A stretch of DNA of 64,000 bases. It comes from Myxocyprinus asiaticus. Lineage: Eukaryota; Chordata; Actinopteri; Cypriniformes; Catostomidae. Below the pieces are notes generated by a model. It made no database searches. It saw nothing but the letters and a program-made list of their open reading frames with translations, and was not told the DNA's origin. Numbering within the stretch: the stretch's first letter is position 1; each line of letters opens with the position of its first letter. Location of the stretch: positions 9,255,501 to 9,319,500 of the forward strand of contig NC_059393.1 in NCBI RefSeq assembly GCF_019703515.2. The letters run 5' to 3'. Below are positions 12,352 to 27,056 of this stretch, piece after piece. The position numbers and the translations under genes are program-made.

Positions 12352-12973
12352 TATATTTCAATGGATACTTTTTTGTAGCCCAAGTCAAGCTGCTGTTTGA
12401 TTTCACTAACTGATGTTTAATAAAATGAGTATTAATACATTAAGTACTTAATGCATTTAAAATGAATGATTACAAAAAAATTACTAGTAAGATTTTCTTA
12501 AATTTTATATCAAGTTTTTGCACAGTTTTTCTTAATAAATCTTAATTTACTTCATGACATAATATAGATTAAAGTGAGTAAATGTAACTTCAACATTTTA
12601 GTAAATACAGTTACTTTTACTTGCAAATATAACATACATAAACATATTCAAATTTAAATCAAATTTTAATATATTAGTAGAATGTCACGATTTGAACTTT
12701 CCTCACAAACATGTTTAATCATGTACCACATGACATATGGAAGCCTCCCACAGGGAAGTTTGTCCGATAATAAAATAATCAAAGCTTGCGTAGGAGCATC
12801 TGTATTCACGGATTTGAGGAGAATGTTTCAGCCTTAAGTCTTTAATTTACTTTTTTCTCCTATGATGTTTCCATTTGTTCTTCACTTCAATTTTGTTTTC
12901 ACATTAAAGGTGGAAAAAGACCCATCTTTTACAACTGAAAAACAAAAATTTCAGTGGACGCACATACCACCTA

Positions 12974-14608
<1,635 letters not shown>

Positions 14609-16053
14609 TATGTCACATTTTTTTCCCCCATTGCAATTACATAGAGCAATGCCACAACCAGATGCTTCCAAAATTCAGCAGTCTCCGAATGTTTGCACAC
14701 TGTACACTGTTGCTCAATGGTTTCAAACTTCTAGCTTTGAGTGAAGAACTTAAATAAATTAGTAGTTTTTAAAGCCATACAATAGCTTTATGCAATGAAT
14801 AGACCTAAATGCAAGTTGTTACTTGCTGAAAATGTTCCTCTCCAATGGAGCTCTCAAACCTCATTTGCGTACTTTTAAATATTGTTGGTTGGACATCAAG
14901 AACCAGTGTCGTTTTATGATGGAAAACCTGGCACAATGTGCCTTGGCGCATCACATTTCATTTGAGTGCTAGTAACTTATGATTGTTTTCCGTGCAAGTA
15001 CACCAGAAAAAGACAAGTAATTGACATGATGTACAATCTATCCGTAAAGCACTGTTTACATGGATCAAACTCCACTCACAGAAATCACCTGAAATATTCC
15101 ATAAACTTGCATGCCCCAAAATGGTAAAAAGTATTTTTATCCATCTAAATGCAACTAAATGGATAGCAAAGAAACAGTGTCTTTAAAGGAATTTTATTAA
15201 AAGCATGTTTCAAGAAACACACAAAGCAACAACATCATGACATTTAAATGACCTGTACAATTAGGTTTCGGAAATCATGCATTCGTTACATTACAATGTC
15301 ATAGCAACAAAATCATTATCATAATCATTAACTTTACTACAAAAAAGATGACTTCTATAAATCACACTTAGTTCAGTTGTTTGGGTTTTCCATTCTCTCA
15401 AACCCAAATTAGATTATTAAAATGTAACAATGGCTATAAAGGCAGCACGTATCATTCACTTCTACAGTACAGAAATAATAATAAAACTCATCTCAGAAAA
15501 ACACATCTGATCTGCTATTTGAGGATGCAAACTCCAGTACCTTCATCCACACCTTATTTTTTCAAAAACATAATCTCATAATCTGTGCCATGACGGGCCC
15601 TGGTGGCTACGTCCTATAAAATACAAGCCCTATTGCATGAAATGTAGGCCACATATTATTATAGTGCTAAGCTACCTCTTTAGGAGAAACAATCTTACAC
15701 TGGTTCATACCATAGTGACATCTATTTTCTACAATTTAGGATATAAAGGTAAACAAAGACTTGACTGTTTGTATGTGAAACACTTTGTAGGCCAAGGTAA
15801 CAACATCATGGGGTAAAACAGAGTAGCTAAATGCAACACATGCTTCAGATAATCAATATTTTTGATTTAATGCACCACACGTGATGCCCTAAATGGGGCA
15901 ACACCATGGATATTTTCAGAATCATCAATTACTTCAGACCTGGGTAAACTGATGACTACTTTGATAAACAAAACAGATTAAAATATCAAAGAATGTTCAA
16001 CAAAACATTGAAAAGTTAGAGGAGTTCACACTACAGGAATAGTTCTGTCATCA

Positions 16054-16712
16054 TTAAAGGGTTAGTTCACCCAAAAATAGAAATTCTCTCATCATTTACT
16101 CACCCTCATGCAATTCCAGATGTGTATGACTTTCTTTCTTCTGCTGAACACAAATGAAGTTTTTCAGAAGAATATTTCAGCTCTGTAGGTCCATATAATG
16201 CAAGTGAATGGGTGCCAAAATTTTGAAGCTCCAAAATTCACATACGGGCAACATAAAAGTACTCCAGACAACTCTGGTGGTTAAATCCATATTTTCTAAA
16301 GCGATACGACAGGTGTGGATGAGAAACAGATAAATATTTAAGTCCTTTTTCGTTCACTTGCACCTTCTTCTGCTTTTGGTGATTCACATTATTCATGCAT
16401 ATCGCCCCCTACTGGGCAGAGAGGAGAATGTATGATTAAAAAAAAAAAATGACTTAAGTATTGATCTGTCTCTCACCCACACCCAACATATCGTGCCTGA
16501 ATACATGGATTTAACCACTGGAGTCTAATGGATTACTTCTATACTCCCTTTATGTGGATTTTGGAGCTACATTGTATGCACCTACAAAGCTAAAATATTC
16601 TTCTAAAAATCTTTATTTGTGTTCTGCAGAAGAAAGTCATACATATCTGGAATGCCAGGAGGGTGAGTAAATCATGAGAGAATTTTAATTTTTGGGTGAA
16701 CTATCCCTTTAA
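16054..16712. mobile_element. Angel-like palindromic MITE, full copy
   Basis: Terminal TTAAAGGGTTAGTTCACCC is mirrored by GGGTGAACTATCCCTTTAA, with internal arms sharing CTCACCCTCATG / GAGGGTGAGTAAA and TCTGTAGGTCCATA / its mate. It has no ORF of its own. A further short end-like piece (TTTTGGGTGAACTATTCCTC) lies near 16958. Confidence 0.85.
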
Positions 16713-17059
16713 TTATTCAAAATCTAAAAGGTTTGTTCCAGAACATGCAACGGCAGTTCATAGTGACCACAGTCATTGAGCCCTAAAAATGACCCAACCA
16801 ACCAAAAAAATAAAAATAATAATATTTTAAAAAATTGTTCAGTCAGATTTGTAAAATGGACCAACTGGTTAATTAACTGGCTCTTATAAATTCTCCTTTT
16901 GTGCTCCATGGAAAAACAGCATACATTCACGAAATGGCAGAATAATGAAATCATTTTCATTTTGGGTGAACTATTCCTCATCTTTGTGGTAGCCTGTAAA
17001 CTAACTAATTTACTAGATGGTAATGACCAACTTATAGTTTCATAATAAGTTAGAAACAG

Positions 17060-17114
<55 letters not shown>
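17060..17114. repeat. AT/AC dinucleotide array
   Basis: Pure AT followed by (AC)n. Confidence 0.95.
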
Positions 17115-17429
17115 AAATAAAGAAAAGTGACAATATTTGTAAATAATTTGGAAAGTTAAATATGTTGCCATATTTTCCTGATTTTTCAACATAATACATG
17201 TCCACAATAAAGGTTAATTTATCCCTAAAGGCACATCGAAAGTGCTCCATTAGAGGACGGCTACATGACTACACACACAACTTAACAATGTTCTATAATT
17301 AAATCGTATAATGAGGTTTGACTTTGTCCTCTGGTGGAGTCTGGCATTTTATCATCCTTCCATACACCTAGTTAGCTGCCATAAACTGTATTAACCTGTT
17401 TCTTCAGGTCTAATGAGACAAGTTATTAA

Positions 17430-17936
17430 TAGGTGTGTCTCATTACAAAGGCTGTTGCTAGGTAGGACGCGTCCTCTGTGCGTAGCTATACAGAGCGTCC
17501 TTAACTTAGAATTAGCTTAGTTTAAATGAGAAGGCCTTCATGGGACAAACGGAAAAAGAACGTATCATGGTTGCTACGACAGCACGCCTTACTCTTAACC
17601 TACGCGAGCACTTTGAGTGAGAATTTTACATTATGTATTATTATTATTATAAATACTCTACACAGTATATATACTGCTTCAACTTGGTAATCAATATTTG
17701 AACATCATATCTTCGGGTAAATTGGTGTCATTTGTTTTTTTTTTTTCTGAAAAATTATTTTAGTTTACACTGATGCAAAAAATTGTAGGTTGTGAGTGCC
17801 AACGAAGGATACACCTCCCATGTCCTCCAAAGTTTTGTGAAAGGTCACGTTCGAAGGCTACATTTGGAGTCTCGTACTTGCTTTTCTGAAACAAGAGCCT
17901 CTATGACGTATGCGGCCTCTTAAATGAGACACACCG
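17430..17936. mobile_element. MITE with GGTGTGTCTCATT terminal inverted repeats
   Basis: The left end AGGTGTGTCTCATT is matched by AATGAGACACACC at the right end, about 505 bp apart. There is no coding capacity. The superfamily is not determined. Confidence 0.55.
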
Positions 17937-18012
17937 AATATTGCTTGCTGGACTTCCAAAAAAAGTCCTTTCCTAGTGAAAAGCATCCCTTTCTACACCC
18001 TACACCTCAACT

Positions 18013-18215
18013 TTAAAGGAATAGTTCACAGAAAAAAAGAAAGTCCTCTTCTGTGGAACACAAATTTTGAAGAATGTCCAGAGTGAGAGCTACTGAGGGA
18101 AATATTATTAGCAAATGTTTGTGTTCTATGGAAGAAAGAAAATATTAGGGGTTTGGAATGGCTTAAGGATTAGTAAGTGACAGAAATTCAATTTTTGGGT
18201 GAACTATTCGTTTAA
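18013..18215. mobile_element. Short Angel-like MITE
   Basis: A 203-bp version with TTAAAGGAATAGTTCAC on the left and GGGTGAACTATTCGTTTAA on the right, lacking the long internal arms of the 650-bp copies. Confidence 0.7.
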
Positions 18216-18861
18216 CAAAATCTTTAGTATGTAGTTATAATTGTGTGTATATGGCCTTTTCTAAAGTTACTCTATATAAGAAAAAGGACATCATCATCCA
18301 AACTCTGCACCTACACGGCAATGCCACAATTTTCAGGTACAGCTCAGCAAGACTGAAGATTTGAAGTGTTTATGTTCATCAACTGTTAATCAGTATTAAC
18401 AGCATCTAAAGCTTCACAAGTCCAAATGCATTCTTGTCTTATTTTGACATATAACAATGTACTGGGTAAGAGTTTCTGATATTTTCATTGACCCTGGGAT
18501 ATCTATTGAAATGTTCTCACCATTAGTCAATTCGTAGAGCTGCTAATGAGTGAACAGCACAACAACTGAGTTAGTGCACAAACTACATAGAGTGCACTCT
18601 CTTTAAAAAGTCCTCATTCTCAAGATTTCTTTCAGGGAATCACTTTGACTTGCCAATGCTACTTGAGAGCAAGGTGAGTGCACTCCATATGTGTGTCTGT
18701 TTGCTTGGGTATAAAGTCAGAGTCATTTTATGCAAGTACGCATACGCAGTTACGCATTGCCATCATGCATCGCATGCCATCTGTTCCCGTCAAACTGTTC
18801 CTACACCATGACAGTAGTTGACTTGAAAGAGAAAACTCACTGTAGAAGCAGGCAGTTCAAA

Positions 18862-19533
18862 CTTAAGGCCCGGGTACACTTCGTTTTTCTGCATTCCGTA
18901 TCGGATTGCGCCTGGCCGACCGCGTTGCCTTTCTGAGTATACTCTTCTGACCGTGAGCGAAAATGAACGCGTTCGACACATGCCCACTACAGCTGCTTTG
19001 TGATACTCTTTTAGTACAGTCAATGGCCGGCGCATGCACCGACGATGTGCACATACGAGGACCACGTCCGCAGGTCGAGAAAATCTGGGCCACGTGCGAT
19101 CAGACCACGTGGACTGTGCTGCATACTGTGTGCGGAGCGATCAGCAACGCAGACAATGTAAGTATCCTCAGGCCTCAATGCCTGCTGTAGCACCCCTTGT
19201 GGCAACGTTGAAAATGCAACGCGTACTTGCGTTATGTTGATTCTGACACATTTTGGAATGCAACTACATGCAAAATCGAGCTTACGTAGATAGAAGCGTC
19301 TGCGTTCACATACTTGCATAGAGTATGTTTCGGCCTTAAGCCTTCATGCCGTTTCATGATTAATGTAATTAAGGCTGAGCTTGGTTGTTATTTGCTCACT
19401 CAATAGCAGTTCTATGCATGTGCAAATTGTACAAGCATGCAGACTGTCTGTGTGTCTGGGCTGCACGAGGACTGTGCTAATGACGAAACTGGCGTAACGG
19501 CATGCGGAAAAACGAAGTATACCTTCAGCCTTA
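18862..19533. mobile_element. Composite MITE region with CTTAAGGCC / GGCCTTAAG ends
   Basis: The left end CTTAAGGCCCGGGTACACTT is mirrored at 19327-19338 (TCGGCCTTAAG) and more fully at 19503-19533 (AAAAACGAAGTATACCTTC). A second short unit starts near 19371 (TAAGGCTGA...). The region is GC- and CpG-rich compared with its flanks, and the many overlapping ORFs here are artefacts of that. Confidence 0.5.
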
Positions 19534-20921
19534 TGGGGCCACCTACATGCAGTTACCAGCACACACAAAATATGCATGGTCCCCAGACAGTAACGTTTGA
19601 GAGTGCGAAAGAGGGTTTCATCAACCTATGCAATTTGTTACATATGGTAGGTTTAAAAGAAACCCAATGGTTTCTAAAAAGGTGTTTCCAACTCCCCAGT
19701 CAAGTTCTGTGAGAAATTACCGCTGGTTATTGGCCCCAAAGATACAGTATTTAACTAGTACAAAAAACCCAAACTACTGTAGTCTGAAGGGAAACAGAAG
19801 GTATTTCTCAGATAAGGGAAATGGGTGGTTGAGTATTTGGAAGGTTTACTGTACAGTACCACATTCTCGATGCAGTCCTCAGCGTTCACACTTGAAAATA
19901 AATCAGTTTAGAGTCTTGTGGACATCTGGATCAGAGCGGAGGTCAAGCAGAGGGAAATAACTTAATAGTTCTCTAGATTTTGCAGCTTTGTGCGTGCATA
20001 TAAATACAGTCATGTACTGTGCTGTGTGATACGGTGACCTCCACTTAGACTTCGCTGGACCGTCGTCAGTGGGGACATGTTGCTTTGGACCCTGTTATGA
20101 TGGGGACCCACTAAGGTCCTCTATGCTATAGCCTACTCATTGGGCCCAGGGAAGAAGGCCCCCACCCATACAAATTTTATCCCAGGTCTAGAGAATTTTA
20201 GCTATGACTCTGAATCTTCAAGTGCAGGAGTTCGTTGTGAGCAAAGGAAAAGTTTGGCAAGATCTATTCGATGCATATTTAGCATGCTGTGGCCTAAATG
20301 GGCTTATTGCCACGTCAAGTGTTATCTAACAAGTGTGTGTGCGGACAATACATAATTGTCACCTACACTGGCTGAATTTCATCTTGTGTTCTGTATCCAC
20401 CTTAAAATTACCAAGATATGAAATGTCTTGGTGCAATACCATCAGTCCATTTGTTACTTTGGTAAAAAAAAAAAAAAAAATATAACTGTATAGCATTTGT
20501 ATGAAAGCTGCTGATGAGATGATTTCTCAGGTGGATTCTGAACTTTAGTTCTGGGGTATGGGAATCGTGGTCTCTACAGGATGGCAGGTGACAAGAGAAG
20601 GTGCAATTACTGGGCAAAAAGGCTAGGCTGTTGAAAAACAGGATCACTGGGGAAAAAGAGGGGGAAGAACAGCATGAAGTACTACAAAACCATCATAACA
20701 ATGATGTTACGCAAAAACATTTGTTAAAAAGTATACAGGCCAAGGGAAGCACCCCTGCCTTTGAATATTACTTCAATACATCTCAATTTCATCAAAAAAA
20801 TACAATTGAATTTAATTAATGGCAACTTTAAGGGTGGTTGAATATAATTACAGTATAGCAAGTTCTCGCGAGGTTAGGGGGCAAATGAGCAGATATTTGT
20901 TATAGCAGATAACGGGGAACT

Positions 20922-23900
20922 TTAGGAGGCAGCAGGGGTGGAAGAGGGTGGGTTTTCAACATGGGAAGGGGAGGAGGGTTCGGAACTCGCTCCTGTATGG
21001 CAGAATTCCTTGATGGTGACAGTAAGAAGGTTTGTGGTGACGTCAGTCACAACTACATTGGCACAGCTGGGTGAAATTTCAGGGCGCCAATCAGGGTCCC
21101 CCTCTTTTGGGACCCTGTTTTCCTCTGGAAGTGGGGCAGTAGTGCAGTCACTAACCTGGCAGACCGAAGCTCGAGCCACCTGGGTTCGATGGCGAAGCTT
21201 TCGTTTTCCACCCCGAGATGCAGAGACATTTGGAGAGCCTTGGTCTTCATCTTCAAGAGAGGACGATAGTGGAGAGGATGAACTGGAAGGTGACGAAGGG
21301 AGGAATGGTGCCGGTCTGGATGCAGAGCTGGGCTTAGCTGCTTTTGGAGGTTGGGAGGCATTGTAGGAACAGGATGCTGGACCAGCTACAGAAGAAGGAA
21401 CTTCAGATTGAGAAGGTGTTGGTTGTTTCTGAGAAGAAGAGGAGCTGCTGTTAGACCCACTGGAACTGGAAGGAGATGGTGGAGGCTGGTACTGAAACTT
21501 CTGCACATTTGCAGAGGAAAGGCTTCCACCAAAGTTTCCACCACTTTGATTGGCTCCAGTTCCCAACCCTTCATTGGCCATGGAAGATAATGGCCCAAAG
21601 GGATGGAGCCCAAAAGGCTGACCATACATAGGGAAACCCAACATTTTCATTGGATGCTGGAATGGCCTGTAGGGCACGTCCCCTTGCCTTTTCCCTATGA
21701 TGCGATTGCGGGATGGGATTTTCGCCCGCCCTGAAAACGACTGTGGCGTCCTCTTGTTAGCTACTCCACTGCTTTCAGATTTGTCAATGACCTTCAGGTT
21801 CAGGATAATGCGACCTCGCTTTACCTCCCGTGGTTTGACCCTGCGATTGAGGATGCGGACAGTTTCAGAGAATGGAGAAATGGGAGGACGGGACAAAAAT
21901 ATGGATCCCGTGGGGTCAGCCAGGGGGTCGGGTCTGGGCAAAGGTCGACGAGACATCCTATGACAACGGTGGATGTCCTTCTTGAGTTTATGAGCAGCAG
22001 CTAGGGAGTGCACTCTGGGGGTTGGAGCTGTAGCATAGGAAGAGGTCGATGAAGGCTGAGGAGCTGCTGAACTTGCAGAAGAGGAAGAGGTGGGAGGCCT
22101 CGCAGCAGTGCGAGGTGGAGTGAGTCTGGTTTTTGAGCTTCGAGATGTTTCACCCGCCTGTGCTCGTGCCTAGAAAGGCAAAAAACAAACTTGAGTGATA
22201 TACTAAAGTATCAAAAAGGAAGTATATTCATGGATCAATCATAACACATCATAAACTTATATTAAACAATAAAAAAAATATTCCATGATGGCTATATTTT
22301 TAAGAATAGTTTTGATAAAATTCAAACCTTCAGTACAAAGTTTTTTGGTTTAGGTCCACGTTTCTTTGGGCCATAAAGTTCTTGCTCCCGTTCCCTGTGA
22401 ATTGTGGAACAGTATTTTTTAAGACAAGGAAAATATAACATCACTTTAGTGACAAGTCCAAACCATAACAGTCAAAAAACATTTTGAAGCTAAATGCAAG
22501 TCATTTTAGTTTAAACATCCAATATGAAAGGCTAGTTCCAGTCTAACTGGCATTAAAGGAATAATTCACACAAAAATGAAAATTCTCTTATCATTTACTC
22601 ACCCTTACGCCATCCCAGATGTGTATGACTTTCTTTCATCTGCAGACACCAAAATTTTGAAGCCACAAAAATCCCATAAATTAGCATAAAAGCAATCCAT
22701 ATGACTCCAGTGGTTAAATCAATGTCTTCAGAAGCAATATGATAGGTTTGGGTGAGAAACAGATCGCTTTCACATTCTTCTTCTTGGGTTTTTGGTGATT
22801 TCACATTCTTTATGCATATCGCCCTCTACTGGGTAGAGAGAAGCATTTCAAGCAAAAAAGGCCTTAAATATTTATCTGTTTCTCACCCACACTTAACATA
22901 TCACTTCTAAAAATATGGATTAAAACACTTGAGTTATATGGATTACTTTATGATGCCTTTATTTGCTTTTTAGAGCGTCAAAATTTTGACACCCATTCAC
23001 TTGCATTGTATGGACCTACAGAGCTGAAATATTCTTCTAAAATCATAATTTCTGTTCTGCAGAAGAAAGTCATTTACATCTGGAATGGCATGAGGGTGAG
23101 TAAATGATGAGAGAATTTACTTTTTTGGGTGAACTAACCCTTTAAACAAGCTGCAAAACTAAAGCAAGTGATTACAAGAAAGATAAATGTAAAAAAAAAA
23201 TTCCAGACTCTAACGTTGGGTATTTTAACATCTGAGACACTGTGTTGGACGCATGTTTCAACAGCCTATATATTAAAGTGATAGATGCAGAGATAAAAAA
23301 AGACGTCCTTCAAGTGAATCTCACTTTTGCTCAAAGGCTGTGATGAGTCGATCATCCAGGATGTTCTCTTCTGGTTCCCATGTGCTGTGTCTATATTGCA
23401 AAACATTTTAATCTTAAATTGGTAATGAGAAGTTGACAAATAACATGGACATTTTTTTAAGGTTATAATTAAATACAATAGCACCATAAAGTATTTAGAC
23501 ACTAAAGCCACACTTAAAATGTATGAAAACAAAAATATTAAGAGGTATTTGCAAGCAAATGATCTATATCTCAGAACTAATGGTTTTCTTTGCTATTTTT
23601 TCAATTACTTTATACCAAAGAGTTCTCAAGGTGATTTTTTTGTTGTTGTAAAACCTAAGAAACTTCTTTTAGGTGAAATGATTTGCTTGAAAAGTGTGTT
23701 TGTGCCATATTTCTTTACATAAATGCCACACGGTTTGATATTTTTTGTTTTTGCAATTGAAGTCAGCCATTTTTAAGTGTGATTTTTAAGTGCTTTTATA
23801 AAATTAAAAGCTTCACATTTCTGCCTTTAAACCCTCTACAAAATGGCCCCATTCACTGCTATTATAAGTGTAAGAGTCAAAATTATTTTTGTGGTAATCA

Positions 23901-25064
23901 ACATTATGTCACAAATGCTGTTGATTGAGCTGATCTTGTCTTGAACCCGTAACATTCCTTTAAACGTCCAAATACTTTTTGGGGCCACTGCATAAGAAAA
24001 AAGTTTTTAGCAGTTCACTTCAAATGTTCTGCACTGTGCACATAGCCTCACATGTCAATATGGATGTCATAAAAACCTCCAAGTATAATAACTTTACAAG
24101 ACTTTCATTTGAAATCATTTGAGATGGAGTATAGCATGTCTCAATGCAGGGTTCTTCCAAGTCAACAACCCAAATGCACTTTTTCAAATGATAAAGTGGA
24201 AGTCAATTTCAATGCAAACCAAAAGAATTAAGATTTAAATGATGCTGTTTGTGGGTCATACCGTTAGACATTATCTCCTTTCTAATATTAGTTGTATTGT
24301 GGGGCAATTCATATATTCTATACTTACTTCAATGCCCAGCCTTTCCATTTAACCAGGTACTCAATTCGACCCTGTAGCAAAAGAGACAGAAACAAGGAAA
24401 TGTTCTTGGTTCAGCACTGACTACATGCATGATAAGATCACTGTTTCAACCAAAAACACGCACATCTGCACACACAAAAAATGCATTTGGGGGGTTAAAT
24501 AAAGTCTATCTATCTAAAAAATAATCGTATATAGCTAATCTAACATCTTTAAACAGTGTTGTATGACAGTATGTAGTATTTAAAACCTCTCTGTCCTCAA
24601 GCATTGTTGAGATCTTTGAATCTTGGGTCAGCCAGCATGCATTGATTTAGTCATGGATGCATGCCAGACACTTTGTCCCTTCTTTCTCCTCCTCTTGTTG
24701 CTCTTTTAACGGGCTATTGTCAATTCCCAGTGCTACACACCCTACTTTTATGACATAAATCACAAGTTGCATACCCAACTGTCCCATGTTGTACTTGTTA
24801 ATTCCAATATGACCAAGAAAACAAATGCACTGGGTCGCTAAAACGAGAAACATCTTCAAGTAGGCCTCCCACTCTTGTCATTGCAAGCGCCTTGCAGCTC
24901 CGCATCGCGAGACAAACGAAAGACGACCCACTCTCTGTGTTGTACATCGCAAAACACACCCCAAACGCACCTAAACATCTTACTTCCTTACTCACTTTCC
25001 TAACACGACTTTTCAGGATGGCTTCCGCGGCGAAAACCCGATCTCCTCCCGCCGACAGCTCCAT
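20922..25064 (-). CDS. cbx6: CBX6, Polycomb chromobox protein 6 (complete, 5 exons, 497 aa)
   Basis: Subunit of canonical Polycomb repressive complex 1 that binds methylated H3K27 in the nucleus. Exons in transcript order: 25064-24996, 24371-24328, 23390-23325, 22394-22328, 22169-20922, with AG/GT borders and consistent phases. The N-terminal chromodomain (about residues 10-62) keeps the aromatic cage positions F11, W32 and W35. Next come [14 protein letters not shown] and a conserved block with [20 protein letters not shown], which matches CBX6 better than CBX2, 4, 7 or 8. A long Ser/Pro-rich middle follows. The C-terminal Polycomb box spans about 442-473 ([28 protein letters not shown]) and binds RING1. 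The protein is about 85 residues longer than human CBX6 (412), mostly in the low-complexity middle. The fish a/b duplicate is undecided. Confidence 0.96.
22553..23145. mobile_element. Angel-like palindromic MITE in CBX6 intron 3
   Basis: TTAAAGGAATAATTCACAC on the left, GGGTGAACTAACCCTTTAA on the right, with the same internal arms as the copies at 6705 and 16054. Confidence 0.85.
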
Positions 25065-25200
25065 CTTTTCGGTGCGCGCGCCCCAGACTGCTCTGTCTCG
25101 CGGCGCTGCACTTTACAAATCTGTGACAGCAACCAGAGCAACAACAAACCCCCGCGCCGTCACGTGCTCAGGGTCAACCAGCCCCCGGTAGTCCTGAAAA
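24860..25200 (-). promoter_or_regulatory. cbx6: CBX6 promoter / CpG-rich first-exon region
   Basis: A CpG-rich island in AT-rich surroundings covers exon 1 (24996-25064) and about 130 bp upstream (CGGCGCTGCACTT, GCGCCGTCACGTG). This is the usual setting of a TATA-less vertebrate developmental promoter. The exact start site is not visible. Confidence 0.5.
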
Positions 25201-25331
25201 AGGCTCGAGGTTTTAAACATTGCAGCATAAACCATACAGTATTATCTCGTTATACTCAAGATATATTTTACATTTCTGTGAGTGGGTCATGTTTGCCATG
25301 TGCTTGGGAAGCCTGTTAGGTATGCATTAAC

Positions 25332-26244
25332 TTAAAGGTGCACTCACTTATTTTTTATTTTTATTTTTTTTGGTCGTTAAAAAAAGAAATGTTTTATACT
25401 TTTAAAACATACTGTATGTATCATTAGCACTAACATGAGGTGAACAGTAACCTTATAAGAGCTTTTTGATTCTACGTGGAGAGGGTCCACTCATGGAGGC
25501 GGCCATATTGGGATCACATGACCAGCCGAATACTACTCGCTTATGCTGCATTCACGCCATGTCGTGACTGAGATTCTGACTTGTAAAAAGCGTCCTTGTA
25601 GAACTCGTAATTACAACTTGTAAAATTATATGAGAGCTCCGACTTGTACCACCTGGCCGCTGCAATGTCATGCGGAAACACACAAAATGGCGGCTGCTTC
25701 AGCAATAGTAGTTAAGTAGTTATATCGTAATATTTCTGTGTAATAATCCGTGTAATTGACTATTATTAATGTCTTAATAATGCAAGATTAATCTGAAAAT
25801 AAACGAAAGACATACAATACAGTTTAATGTAGCTAGAACAGAGTTGGATAACAATCTAACGTCTAATGTCCCGCTAAATAAACAAAACATTTATCAATAA
25901 GGCATCTGCATAACGACTGTTACTTGTTGTATTGCCATAGAAAGGAAGAATTCCGAGTTCCCGGGGCGTGAACAGCTCCGAATAGAATTTCCGAGTTGCC
26001 AAATCGTAATTACAGTAATTACGACATGGCGTGAACACAGCTTTAATCACAGTAACTCACTTAACTTTAGCACTTCTTACTCGTGGATTCAGTTAATCAT
26101 GGCTGACTGTGGATAGTGAATTTCTACAATGGCATCTTTAACTGTAAACAATTGCATTTAAATGTGCTGCATCCAGACCACTAGGTGTCAGTGTTAGTCC
26201 AAAATGGCATGCATAAATAAAGTAATTACTGAGAGCGCCGTTAA
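25332..26244. mobile_element. MITE with TTAAAGGTGCACTCA ends, split by a second MITE
   Basis: The left end TTAAAGGTGCACTCACTTA is complementary to the right end TTACTGAGAGCGCCGTTAAA. The right-end segment (GCTGCATCCAGACCACTAGG) recurs at 61894-61969 in BAIAP2L2 intron 8. The element is interrupted by the unit at 25545-26042. Confidence 0.6.
25545..26042. mobile_element. MITE nested inside the 25332-26244 element
   Basis: The left end GCTGCATTCACGCCATGTCG is mirrored by ACGACATGGCGTGAACACAG on the right, about 500 bp apart. There is no coding capacity. Flanking sequence resumes the host repeat on both sides. Confidence 0.65.
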
Positions 26245-27006
26245 AAAATGAAAAACCAGCAGTTTATTCAGAGTTATTGCAGGTATTTATAGGTTTTAAA
26301 TGTCTTTAAAATCACTATTGGTCTTTTGTAATATTTGTTTTAACAAACAAAAGCCATTTATGACATCATCCTCCACAAAGTGACATCACTTCTGGTCATA
26401 AAACAACACAAAATTCAAAATGTAGTGCATAGCAGGAATGACCCAAATGTGAATGTATGTAGACAATATATAATGTTGCTACTAATACTTTGAGTAGAAT
26501 AGAATGGAATAAAATTCTATTTGACTACACCCATCTCTTCTAACACACGCCCTCTCCCTAAAACTCCGCCCTCCGCAGACATGTCAGCCAACCCGATGTC
26601 GGAAAACCTGAACACACAAAATGATCAGTAGCGGTTTTAATCACAATGCAAAAATGGGGCCCCGGATATCGGTAGGAAAGCCTGAGGGGTGACATGTTGT
26701 TCTGGGTACTGTACACGCATGAATACGCTGCTGTCAGTGCTCTCAGAGCTGTTCACGTTAGAGGTTCGCCAGCAGGGGCGGACTGGCCATCGGGAGAACC
26801 GGGACTTTTCCATGTGGGACTGCCACGAACGGTGCTGAACGGGTGGCGATAAGATGAAATGGGCTGCCGCGTTATGCCAAATGGGCCGCGACTGGCTGAA
26901 AAGCCCCGCAAACGTTATTATTATTTATAATAATAAATAACAACTGAATTCCAAAACGAATTCCAAAATGTTAGTGAGTAAAGTAGTAGGTTTTGCACAC
27001 CCTGTT

Positions 27007-27041
<35 letters not shown>

Positions 27042-27056
27042 TTTTGTAAAAATATA

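Larger units (their letters stand above)
14611..20921. other. Interval between the Tc1 element and CBX6: MITEs and candidate CBX6 3' UTR
   Basis: No coding gene was recognised in 6.3 kb. It holds MITEs at 16054, 17430, 18013, 18862 and 19371 and an AT/AC array at 17060-17114. The CBX6 stop is at 20922 and transcription runs leftward. A minus-strand AATAAA (TTTATT at 15193-15198) could end a very long 3' UTR, but nothing proves it. The overlapping ORFs around 18730-19700 fall inside MITE sequence. Confidence 0.5.

Noticed and set aside
18730..19712. Cluster of 60-110 codon ORFs on both strands
   Set aside because: They overlap one another within CpG-rich MITE sequence, lack splice context, and resemble no known family.
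20938..21963. Plus-strand ORFs opposite CBX6 exon 5
   Set aside because: They are shadows of the GC-rich CBX6 coding exon, which is strongly supported on the minus strand.
24647..24859. 70-codon minus-strand ORF in CBX6 intron 1
   Set aside because: It lies between two confirmed CBX6 exons, is not bounded by usable splice sites in frame, and has no known domain.
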